Positions 13,453-23,600 of a stretch of 64,000 nt of DNA are shown piece after piece; position 1 is the stretch's first letter, and each line of letters starts with the position of its first letter. The stretch is taken from assembly GCA_013398955.1 (NCBI GenBank), contig VWPU01013670.1:1-64000 (forward strand). The letters run 5' to 3'. The position numbers and the translations under genes are program-made. Under the pieces are notes generated by a model that saw only the letters and a list, made by a program, of their open reading frames with translations, made no database searches and was not told the origin of the DNA. The DNA is from Callaeas wilsoni (lineage: Eukaryota; Chordata; Aves; Passeriformes; Callaeidae).

Positions 13453-13520
13453 TGTCTTTATCCCAAATTTACAGACAAGGAGCAAAGAAACAGGACTAGA
13501 AATCATTGCCAGAGTTAAGA
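13453..13520 (+). mobile_element. Possible MIR-like (CORE-SINE) fragment
   Basis: The word order 'tttatcccaaatttacagacaagg' through 'aaacaggactagaaatcattgccagag' resembles the tRNA-SINE MIR segment that reads '...ccattttacagatgaggaaactgaggc...'. No tRNA head or LINE-derived tail is visible. MIR copies in birds are rare and old, so such weak similarity may be coincidence. Confidence 0.3.
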
Positions 13521-14136
13521 GTCAAACAAGATTTGCTTTTAAGAGGGCCCAGATTTCGCTCTGCCTCAGACAGTACATGCAGCTTATAGAGTCAGTCTCT
13601 CTAAACCATATCATCACACATGTCCTCTGGACTCAGGCTGTTCTTCAAAACAGAGTGAGTCCAAGTCTTGTAGGTCCTGAATATTTTACTGTCTGTTGCC
13701 ATAGTGATATATGAAGCCCTAGAGATGCAAAATAAGAATAAAGTTGGAGTCTTTAACAGAGGAGGAATTCCTTTGAGGAGAAAAGTAACAGCTTTGTAAG
13801 CCACTTGACTTTGAAGTCACCAGGCTCTAATATAACACACTACAAGGGAAAATAACTCACTGCATGTGCAAATAATTTCCAGTGCTTGTTATAATATGTC
13901 TGCTTAAATGCAGAAGGAGTTGTCTTTATGGATATTGCTGTACACACCTATTAAACAAAGGTTCAGGTAACCAGACAGGTTATATAAGAAAACTCAAGAG
14001 TTTGATATCACTTGGGTACAACTCATGGCCTGTATTCCATGGTGTGTGAATTGACAGATACAGGTGGCCAGGGAGACCACCAAACCACAGCCAAAATGCA
14101 GAGTAGCTTTATATCATTACCTTGCTAACAACACCA
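13521..14136. other. Unique sequence, no gene seen
   Basis: I see no repeat, exon or RNA gene. It leads into the repeat-hairpin-TATA block that follows. Confidence 0.4.
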
Positions 14137-14140
14137 GGCA

Positions 14141-14240
14141 GCAGAGACACATGGGGCACAGGCTCCATCAGGCTCGGGTTATCCTAGTGGGCAGAGACAC
14201 AGAGGGACACAGGCTCTGTCAGGCTCAGTTCATCCTCGAA
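14141..14240 (+). repeat. Two ~50-bp imperfect direct repeats (enhancer-like)
   Basis: The units start at 14141 and 14191, each with gcagagacac, and share 'cacaggctc..tcaggctc..gtt.atcct' in the same order with a few substitutions. Tandem 50-bp blocks just upstream of a TATA element resemble enhancer repeats in retroviral U3 regions or some promoters. The resemblance is structural only. Confidence 0.75.
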
Positions 14241-14242
14241 GA

Positions 14243-14300
14243 CAGCGGGGGAGCCCCGCTGCCTGCCCCAGTATAAGAAAGGGCTGTGCAACGTGCGCTT
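14243..14300 (+). promoter_or_regulatory. GC-rich hairpin followed by a TATA box
   Basis: A perfect 8-bp GC-rich stem, cagcgggg (14243-14250) with ccccgctg (14254-14261), has a 3-base loop. It is followed ten bases later by tataagaaaggg (TATA at 14272-14276) and then a CpG-bearing segment (acgtgcgc) where a start site would fall. Together with the direct repeats immediately upstream this looks like a promoter or an LTR U3/R fragment on the plus strand. No AATAAA follows within the next ~100 bases, and I could not define TG...CA ends or a target duplication, so an LTR assignment is unproven. Confidence 0.35.
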
Positions 14301-16603
14301 TATCACAAGGCTGTGCTTTCATGTTCTCTCTCCCCAGCAGGAGGCTTAGCATGTCTGTGAGAGTGTCTCTACAGAGGAACTCTGCTTCTCAGAACAGATA
14401 GAGGATGAACACTATGGAGTTTTCCCACACTAGTTTTCCTAGTATTCCCAGCTGCAAGGTAACTTTGAGTGAAATTATTCACTCCTCACCAAATCTTCTG
14501 GTTTTAACCCTTTTCTCCCAACACATGGTGTAATGCTTAGTGAAAGGAAGGAATATTTTTCGTGTTCTCACAGAATATGCGGGCCTGCTTGAAACAGTAA
14601 AACAAGCCTCCTCAGGCACACTCAAAATCTGAGTGGAGTCCAGTCAAAACCAACTCAAAAGGCAAAAGAAGTAGAGAACTAGGAGATAGTATTTTATTTT
14701 CTTTGACATTAGTTTGGCTGCTTGAAGACCAAGATCCATTTTCAGAGATTCCTTGTTAACCAGATAATTTATCAACCTTTAAATTAACATCTCACAACAT
14801 GAAAGGAAAGCACATGAGCAAAGAATACAGAAAATTCTCCTTGCCTTTCAGCTGCTTGTGTAAATTCAGTGCTCTGTTGTGTCACTTGTCAGCTCCGTGC
14901 CTCTGCCATGGTGTTAGGCTACCTACTGAGAGTGCAGACAAAAGATTCCCTCATAGTTTGAACTAGTATGTCAAAAATATCAGCAGCACCCAGGCATATG
15001 TTTCTTCACTTCCATGTCTTGGTCTTACAGTTCCTCTTTTAGGTCACACTCTGCAAGACTTTTTGGTAAAGAATAAGGTAAAATGGAGTAGCTCAACAGC
15101 AGAGTAAATAGTTGCTCAGAAAGTGGTTAAGTAATTACTTTAAAAACCCTCCAATAACCAACAAACTTTTGACTTTCTGAGTCAAAACCTTTTCCTATCT
15201 CAAATCTTCCTAGAGAGTTAGTGCAAACTGAATATGCTTTGATTTTATATCTAAGTGTATCCCTTTTTGATTCAAACAATGTAAGAGAATGTAAAGCACA
15301 TAGTTAATGGCAGTTCTTATAAAAATTTTATGCAAACAGCAATGTCCAGTGGTGTTTGTTACAGTCATCTTACTGTGGTACAGTGTTACCAATCCTCACT
15401 AATTTACTATGACTCTTCTGCTATTTCATAGTTTTCATTGCAGCCCTAAAACTACGATAATGAATATGTCAGCATGTCAGCTTCACTAAAAGAAAAATAA
15501 AGTAAATCTACCCAAGCGGAAAATATGTTCAGGATGTAAGGTAAACAAGAAAAGGAGCAGATTTTCACTATTATTTAGCTCTAATGCATGATTTTTGAAA
15601 GCTAAAGTTTGTCACTGCCAGTCTTCTTTGAATGCAACAAAAGGAAATCCTGACAGACTGACACCCACTCATTCCCTGGTGGCACTGCAACCAATGCAAG
15701 CGTGGGTGGAGGCACAAAAGGCATTTTCTTTTTCGCTTTGCTACCTGATATCTTCACTGGGGGCAGCAGGCTGTCCCTAATGTAGTGCATCCTAAGAATC
15801 ATTGCAGTGGGCTATTTTGCAATACTCCAAAGTGCTAACACTATTTGATTAATTACACTCTGGTCGTGGTGTACAAAAGGTAGGTCAAATTTTTATACTC
15901 TCTTGGGCTCAATATTCAACCAACTGCTACTTTTGCACTAATTTTATTAAATGTGAATTGTTACCATGACAGAAAAGTCAACATTATTGATGGATGACAC
16001 AAAACTCCTTAATTGCTTACTGTAACAAATCTGCAGCTGATAGGGATGTAAGTATCCCATTTTAAATTGAAATAATTTTAACAGTCTAAGGAAACATTTG
16101 TGAAAAGTAAAAATGGCTTTTAAAGACATTCAGTACATTGATTTGATTTGTATTTGCTTTTCAATGAGATAAATTTGATCTTTATTACCACTGGGGATTT
16201 TAATAGAAACTTAGTTTTCAGAGCTGTTATACACACATTTGTATACATTATGAAACAATTAGAGTTTTTAAGCATGAGTTATTATTTTCACTTTTTTTCC
16301 TTGTTTTTTTTAAGAAAAAAAAATCAATAACTTACAAGGCAATATTAAATACTTATTGATGGCTATGTTCTCAACTTTTCATGCAAGGTAAGCCAGGCCT
16401 CTGAATGCTGTGCTTTGTTGTAATAATATATGGGTCTCATCAGGTGTTTACTGAACTGACAATGTTACCTCTCCACTAATTCAGAGAATTCTAAACTGAG
16501 TCTAAAAAAGTGAGATATGTTTCTTTACAATACAGAAAGAACAAGAACTTATGTGACCTGCATTTTATTAGATTTGGGAAAATATTAAAATTATGCATTT
16601 GGA
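14301..16603. other. Unique AT-rich sequence, no gene seen
   Basis: No recognisable element. Short chance frames overlap on both strands at 15595-15802. A 'ttttttaagaaaaaaaaat' patch near 16305-16323 is low complexity. Confidence 0.4.
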
Positions 16604-16699
16604 CATACACACATATGTGTGCACACACACAAACACACACACACATATATTTATTTATTTGTTTGTTTGTTTGTTTGTTTATTTATTTATTTATATATG
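16604..16699. repeat. Compound microsatellite (CA)n then (TTTA/TTTG)n
   Basis: CA-rich repeats to about 16646 run directly into (TTTA)n-(TTTG)n-(TTTA)n. The symmetrical TTTA-TTTG-TTTA arrangement is visible directly. Confidence 0.95.
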
Positions 16700-17489
16700 T
16701 AGCCACCACTTGTCAATTTCTCTAGACTGTTATCCTGCTTCCCCTCAGAATCTACTTCTTTATTCCTAGAGACAAATGAGCTAAAGATGTTAAGGAAAAA
16801 GATATTTGTTCCCTCACATGTTTCAGATTAATTTTGCTACTGAATCTTCTTGGAGATAGAGAAAATTCTGTCTCTGCTGTCTATGTTTTAGGCTGTGCCT
16901 ATATTAATATTTTGTTTCAGAGCAGTTGTGGTTTTCAAGCAATTTCTCTGCTCATTCCCCGGCTTGGTTCTGCTTGCAGAAGGGCTCAGTAACCTTTGCA
17001 GCCTTTGAGTTTGCAACCTTTCCGCCTCAGCCCCAGCTGTTTCAATCTATTGATTTGTTGATATTATAGCAAATTACTTGTTGCTTGGCCCTCCAAAGGG
17101 TTGTGGGGAAAGGCTTGGGTTGCCTCTTTTTGCCTTCTCAGTCTTTTGTCATGGAGTGTATTGGATTTGGGCATACTGGGATGAGTTCTCCTGTTCTTTG
17201 GCCGCAGAAGTTAAAGAGTTCTAGACTATCAATGCACATTTAGAATGTGTAAAAGTACAAAGGTTTGTAAGAGTAAGTCACAGTCACAGAACATTGGACC
17301 ACAGAAATCAAAACTTAGGTTGAAAGATGGTTCATTGTCACAACGAGCTGCATTAATGAATGAGTATACAGATGAAGTATATAGTAGAAGACCTGATAAA
17401 AGGCAAGATTTTTGACACTTTCCCTTATTCATTTCGTACTTTGCCCCTCCTTGAACATGAGCTACCTCGTCCCTCCAATACAGGGATAA
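16700..17489. other. Unique sequence, no gene seen
   Basis: No recognised repeat or exon. A locally repeated phrase (aacctttgcagcctttg, then gcaacctttcc) occurs near 16990-17025. Confidence 0.45.
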
Positions 17490-18400
17490 ATCCCATTTAA
17501 CATCTTCATTAATGACCTGGGTGATGAGACAGAGTTTTCAGCAAGTTTTCAGATGATACAAAGTTGGAAAGAGTACCTGATACACCAGTTGTTTCTGCCA
17601 CCAGTTATTTCTGCCACTATTCTAAATATAGGTGTCAACAGGAAACCCATTGAGTTAAACAAGAGCAAATGCAAAATCCTACACCCTGGAAGGAATAACC
17701 CCTGGCATGAGTAAATGCTGACTTAGAAAGCAGCTTTGCAGAGAAGAATCTGGGGGCCCCGGTAAATGATGAGATGGCCATTAGCCAGCAATAGGGCTTT
17801 GCGTCAAAGCAGGCTAAAAACATCCTGGGCTGCTTTAGGGCTGTTGGCAGCAGGTTGTGCAAGGTATCCAACCCCTCTACTCAACACTGGTAAGACACAG
17901 CTGGAGTTACTTTCCCAGTACAATATAGGTGTGGGCATACTAGACAGACCCTAACAAAGGGTCACTAAGATGTCTGAGGCTCAGCTTAAAGCATCAGACA
18001 TACCATGAGAGACTGAGAGAGCTGAGAGGGTTTATTCTGGAGAAGGGAAAGCTCAGGGGAAATCTTATCAATCTAACTGCCTGATGATGGAAGGAAATAA
18101 AGAAGATGAAGTCATTCCCTTCTCAGTGGTACCCAGAGACAGGACAAGAAGAAATAAGCACAAATTGCATTTCCACTTGAAATGATGAAGGATGTTTTTA
18201 TTTCTGTGATGGTGATCAAGCACTGGATCAGATTGCCCAGAGAAGAGTGTTGACTTTGTATCCTTGGGGGTATTCAAAACATTACTAGACATGACTTTGA
18301 GCAATCTGCCATAGGTGACCTTGCTCTAAGCAAAGGAGATGGAAAAGTTGATCTCCAGAAGTGCCATCCACTCTCGGGTATTCTGTGAGTCTGTAATTTT
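17490..18400 (+). mobile_element. CR1 LINE, ~900-bp 3' part
   Basis: This is a plus-strand CR1 copy starting in the reverse transcriptase region. 'catcttcattaatgacctggg' at 17502-17522 encodes the familiar F-I-N-D-L-G/D stretch. The copy then runs through the ORF2 C-terminal part and the 3' UTR ('gagctgagagggtttattctgg', 'ggagaagggaaagctcagggg') to a degenerate tail 'ggtattctgtgagtctgtaat' at 18378-18398. A 16-bp internal duplication (ccagttgtttctgcca/ccagttatttctgcca) is present at about 17586-17617. It has many stops and indels and is an inactive copy. Bounds are approximate. Confidence 0.85.
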
Positions 18401-19117
18401 GTTGTGGAAAAGGTACTTCATGCTTCCTCTCCTAGCTCTGGGGCTGAGATGACATCATTTTATGCTCTCCTGGGCTAATACTTTAATGAGTACTTCATCA
18501 GGAGCAGACATACTAAATCTATCTTCCCTTTCAGAAGCTGCTCTGGTGTTGTAACTATGAAAGAAAATACATCTCTGCCTGTACCTAACTTACAATGAAT
18601 TGAAATTTTTCACCAACTTTTAATTTCAAAATGTCCAGGTAGCAGCCATTTTCTGACTCAGAGCATCCATTTTGAGTTACATGCTGTGAAAACTTTTTAC
18701 CTCTGGATTGCTTCTCTATGTGTTTACATTCCTCCTGTGATCTCTTGAGACCTATAAATGCTTTTCTGCTCATCCATTTCTGAGGAGCTGAAGAGGAGTG
18801 AGAGCCACCTTCAGTTTGAGCGGATGACAAGGTAGAAGCAGACATGAGAGATGCTATTCCTGCAGAGATGGAGTAGGCTGTGGCCATTTGAAAAACAGCG
18901 GGTCACATTGCAAGTAACTCCCTTAATACTGGAGCACAGGCTGCTGCAGCATTCAAACCCTTATGAGGCCTTTCTCTAAAGCATAATAGATTTTTCTTCA
19001 TGGATTTTAAGGATTTTAAAAGCACTGTGTAGTAAATAAGTTATAGGATTACATTGACAAGCTGAGAGCCTGCAAAGTGCCCCACTGTTCCTTGAAAGAC
19101 AGACCAGCACCTCAGAG
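18401..19117. other. Unassigned sequence between CR1 copies
   Basis: I see no clear repeat signature. The part nearest 19117 may be very diverged extension of the minus-strand CR1 that follows, but the similarity fades after the 'gaccagtgacaggacc'-type landmark. Confidence 0.35.
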
Positions 19118-19357
19118 AGCCAGGTCCTGTGACTGGCCATCAGAGAGAAGAGATCAGTGCCTGCCCTTCCACTTTCCCTCATGAGGAAGCTGTAGACTGC
19201 AGTGAGGTCTCCCCTCAGTCTTCTCTTCTCCAGGCTGAACAGGCCAGGTGAGCTCAGCTGCTCCTCACACAGCTTCCCCTTCAAACCCTTCACTGTCCTT
19301 GTGACCCTCATTTGGATGCTCTCTAATAGTTTACATCTTTTCCATATTGTGGCACCT
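19118..19357 (-). mobile_element. CR1 LINE fragment, minus strand
   Basis: The reverse complement gives CR1 landmarks in order: 'ggtgccacaatatggaaaa', then 'ctattagagagcatccaaatgaggg', 'ctgttcagcctggagaagag' with 'ctgaggggagacctcactgcag', and 'ggcactgatctcttctctct' with 'gccagtcacaggacc'. This is the last part of ORF2 and the start of the 3' UTR. The true 3' tail is missing, so the copy is truncated on both sides. It lies head to head with the next element, about at position 19357. Confidence 0.8.
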
Positions 19358-19950
19358 AGCTGGGTTGAGACCTGACTGGCAGAGCTCAGAGGGTTGTGAT
19401 CAGCAGTGCAGACTGCAGTTGGAGGCCTGTAGTCAGCGGTGTTCCCCAGGAGTCAGTACTGGGTCCAATCTTGTTCAGCTTATTGATCAGTGACCTGGAT
19501 GAAGGGACAGGGTTGCACATGGCACAGGACTGGGAGGAGTGGCTGATACACCAGAAGGCTGTGTGAGACCTGGACAGGTGAGAGCTGAGTGGAGAGGAAC
19601 CTAATGAAGTTCAACAAAGGCAAATACAGGGTCCTGCAGGTGGAGGAGAATAACCCCATGCACCCATACAGGCTGTGGCCTGACCTGATGGAGAACAGCT
19701 CTGCAGTAAAGGACCTGGGAGTCCCGGTGTGCCCTCGTGGTCAGAAAGGCCGATGGGTATCCTGGAATGCATTACAAAGAGTGTGACCAGCTGGTAAAGG
19801 GAAGTGATCGTGCCTCCTCTACTTTACCCTGGTGAGGTCAAGTCTAGATTAGTGTGTCCAGCCCCAGCTCAAGAAAGGGAGGGAACTGGAGAGGATCCAG
19901 CAAAGGGCTAGGAAGATCATTGGAGGACTACCACATCTCTCATATGAGGA
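19358..19950 (+). mobile_element. CR1 LINE ORF2 (reverse transcriptase C-terminal) fragment
   Basis: Plus-strand CR1. The translation shows reverse transcriptase and connection-region phrases such as S-V-L-G-P-I-L-F (around 19455-19480), the R-N-L-M-K-F-N-K-G-K stretch (19591-19622) and N-N-P-M-H-P-Y-R-L (19650-19676), then a 'gatccagcaaagggctaggaagatc' landmark. The copy stops abruptly after 'ctctcatatgagga', without the CR1 3' UTR or tail. 3' truncation is unusual for a target-primed LINE insertion and suggests later deletion or rearrangement. There are frameshifts throughout. Confidence 0.85.
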
Positions 19951-20620
19951 AGATGGCCCCTTCAAGCCCCTTCCCTTTGACCAGAAGAACTGATAAGCCC
20001 ACTCCCAGGGCTCTATAATCCTTCTTGGTACTCTTCAGACTGCTGCTAGCTGTATCACTGCCACCCATGTGAAAGAGCAGCACTGAGTAATAAGTGATCT
20101 ACAGGAGGCTAAGTAGTCTGGGGGTGGCATCCCTGATGTGATCCCCCAATAAACAGCACATCTCTCTAGAGAGTACGTCAGGTCAGCACATGGGTGCCTC
20201 TGCTCCTCCCAGAAGAGAGTCTCCCACTACTATCACCTGTCACCTTTTCCAAGCTATGCTGGGTGTTACATGAGCATGTCAAGCTGCTTTACTGGTGATT
20301 ATACAGCAAGCAGACCAGGCTGCCTTACCCAGCCCCAGCACCTCTCCTGATGGGTCTTCAGTCTGCAGAGCAGTGAAGTGGGTCTGCAAGGGCACCTCAT
20401 GCAGTGGGTGAAGTCCCTTCCTCCTGCTGGTTCTTGCATTGAAATCTTCCATTCCTCTGCATTATTGTCCTCCTCCCTTCTCTGTGTGCTGGTGGGGGGA
20501 GTTTTGGGCTGTCTGGCTGTGGACTGTGGGCACACTGCAGACTGCATTCAAAGCCAGCTGTCTAATTCCATCTCAGCTTCCCTGATGTTGCTTCCAGAAA
20601 CCATTATATGCTCCCCTCAC
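19951..20620 (-). mobile_element. CR1 ORF1 fragment with GDSL/SGNH esterase block (decayed)
   Basis: Read on the minus strand, this matches the 5' part of a CR1 element, a region usually lost by 5' truncation. The family's ORF1 encodes an RNA-binding protein with an SGNH-hydrolase (esterase-like) domain. Visible here are V-G-D-S-L-L, with the GDSL motif at 20213-20224 and nucleophile-position Ser at 20216-20218, followed by G-G-A-E-A-P-M-C. Further along come H-M-G-G-S-D-T-A and D-Y-R-A-L-G. The GxND block reads G-G-S-D, so the Asn position is Ser. In-frame stops follow the C of A-P-M-C (a TGA, consistent with CpG decay of CGA) and the phrase L-L-S-L-L (TAG). It is therefore a pseudogene fragment. 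Similarity is clear for about 19960-20280; extension to 20620 (ORF1 N-terminal part or 5' UTR) is less certain. Confidence 0.7.
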
Positions 20621-23600
20621 TAACATTTGGAGACAGCAACTGACTATGCTTGGCAGAGGGCTTCTAAAATTAATTTACATTAATTTCAGACATTCATAGG
20701 TTAAAAATGGTTATTGCATGATCTTTTCCTCTGAAATATCTACATTTTAGGAAATTATTTGTGTCAAGACCATACTGTTTCTCTTAAGTCTGTTCTCTTG
20801 CCTCAGGGAGTGCCATACTCTTCATTTTGCTAGCAGCATTCAGCTCTGAGGTGGAAGCTGTTCCTGAGGGCACTTTTGGAAAGCAGAACACCTTTCCCAC
20901 AAGTTCAGTGGATGGAAGTCTGCAGTAAAGGCATCAGTAAGCTGTGTGCTGCCTCCACTGATGCAAAGTAGCCTGTTTGTGGAGCCAAGTCTGTGCTCGG
21001 GCTCTGTCATACACAGCAGTGCAATCTCATGGCGTAGGACCATCGACACTGCTGCAGCACAGAACTGGATACAAGCCACTGCGGTGGGGTCACGGCCTGA
21101 ACTTGCAGTGTCAGCAACTTGCTGCTAATTTAATCTCACCTTTGGTGAAGTCAAAGGAGTGTCCTCTGTGAAAAATGGGGCACTATGTGTCCCCATATAG
21201 CAGGAGTGTGCTAAAAGGCATCACTGAGGAGTGTCATTTCACACCTGCTGTCCACTTGTGACTTCACGTTTGTGTGCCTATTTTCCATGTTGGTGCTTGC
21301 ACTGCACAGGCACACAGCCTAGAGTGTCCTGCTTGTCTCTATCATCTGGTCCATTTCTGTATGTTCATGTGGGCGTTCTGTATCGTTTTAACCAAAGACA
21401 CACTTTCTCATATCTTAGTTACATAGTTACATCCAGTTTCACATGACAATACTCTCTTCCAAGTTCAACCAGGTCTTTGCCATCAGCATGCCTCAGTAGC
21501 TTTGGGAGTCCCAGGAAAGGGTACAAAAAGGAATTGGGAGCAGGCATTTCAATGTCTCTGTTTCTGTAATTCGTATCTAAATGCATATATGGTGCTGCTG
21601 TAATGGAATTAATATTGATTCGAATTTAATCTTTTTTTATGACTGTCACGTTAATATGTAGTTTGGGAACTGTAAACCTGCTGCATACTTAGCAGCATTT
21701 CCTAAAAAACTCAGCATGTTGAACTCTGAATTACTGAAGAAAAACGAAGTCAAAAAAGTTTTTAAAAAAATGAAAAAGAAAGTGCAAAAGGTCTTTCTTG
21801 GGTAGCAAAATAAATTTATTTGAAAATCTAGCCAGGAATGCTCTTAATATCTGATTCTTACTGTAAAGAGGGTCATGGAATCTTATTCTACTATGGTGAA
21901 TTTATGTATTTAAGTTAGAACAATAAAGGATATATGTCTACACTGGTAGCTTAAGTAAGACTTCTGTGACTTGGACGCATATTGGTTGTATAATATATTA
22001 CATGTGTCTCCATTTTTTGCATTAGAGGTGCACTTCTCACTGCAGTAACAATGACTCCTTGATATCACTGGCTTTTGACATCAATGTGCTTTATGAGAAA
22101 AGGAATATAAATATTGATTTAATGGAGGAAAGTTGATTAGAGGTCAAGAAATTATTCTAAGTGTTGGCAATAGGTAGACCTATGGAATCCACTTAGAAGT
22201 TTTCTGGGCAAAAATGAATTGTTAATGGATATCATAAAATAAAATGTGGCTGCTTTAAAATTGTTGAAATCATAAATAAACTAACAAAATAGAATGGCCT
22301 TGTTTAACAGTGAGATTGCAGAACTGTAGAAGACAACACACAGGAGACTGCTTTCAGGAGACTGCTGGAGGGAGGCAGTGGGAAGGGATGAGTTACCAGC
22401 ATTCCTGGTGGCTGAGATGCTGCTTCCCTTGAGCTTGGTCCACAGTCAAAGGGAAATTTCCACTGATTTCAATAGACTGCGCATCCAGTCCCCTTTTAAC
22501 AAGCTATTGGGTTTTTTAATTCACCATATGTCTCTTAATAACCAGATCACTACTAATAAAGCTCAGAAATTATATTAGGAATTCAACCGTGAAATTAGAT
22601 GCAACCAGCTAAGTCAGAAGTAGAACAACAATTAACAAGATATTGGTAAATGTAAATCTCAGAGAATCTTGTAATACCTTTATACACTGCCAAGAGCACA
22701 GGATCTTCATTTCTTTTTATTAAATGCCTCTTGTGGTAAACAATTAAACAGCACCAGCAATTCCTTTACTCCAGCTGTCATTCTGATGACGAGAAGGCTT
22801 AGGCAACTGACATCTAATTTCAGTGCCATCCAACTGTAAATAAATTGTGAAGCCTTTGTGCATGTCTGGTAATATATAGTCATCTCTGTGTAGGCACATA
22901 TGCAGATTGTGTGAGCCTTGGCCCTAATATAATATAGTTTCAGCCAGACAAAGAAGAGTGTGGGGAAAAAAACCAGTTTGTGAGAAGTTTGAAATTATAT
23001 TTCAGGGTTTCTTTTTCGGGCAGTAATAACACTTAAACTTCTGAGTGTCAGAGTGAGAATAAAAAAGCTGATTCCCAGCATCAAGGCAGGGTTTTTTTGC
23101 CTTTCCCCACCCCAATTTCACTCACACTTCCTTGAACAAGGAGGACAGATTGAAAAGCTTTGTTATATACAGATGCAAAACTACAGGTACAAGTGAAAAT
23201 TTTCTGTATTTATTTCAAATATTCATTCACAGTTGCCTATTAATTTTGCATGAGGATTTGTTAAAGATTCCATTGCCTTTGTTCCTTCCTCAGTCATTAA
23301 CATTCCATCTGTCAGTTAGAATTACAAGGCTTGAAACAAATGTTTGATTTCTATCACATGTGATTGTTACACAGCTACAACTCTCTAGGCTTTTCTGATC
23401 TCCAAGTAGTTGCTTACTTAAGAGATTCTGGTTGGTTGGGAATGACCTTCCTCCTGAAGTCTAGAAGTTTAATTTAAAATCCCAAATAAATAGAAGTCTA
23501 GGCAATGAAAGGTTATTTACAGGAGGTGGGGCAGTCACATTCAGACTCTGTGTTCCTATTAGAAATATTTCAAGCACTATTTTTAATATGCATTATCCTT

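Noticed and set aside
18585..18887. 100-codon minus-strand frame between CR1 copies
   Set aside because: Ser-rich translation without family motifs and no promoter or splice evidence.
19118..19950. Single twin-primed CR1 inversion
   Set aside because: The strand order would fit, but the two halves overlap by about 95 consensus bases, differ strongly there, and the 3' tail is absent. Two insertions explain it better.
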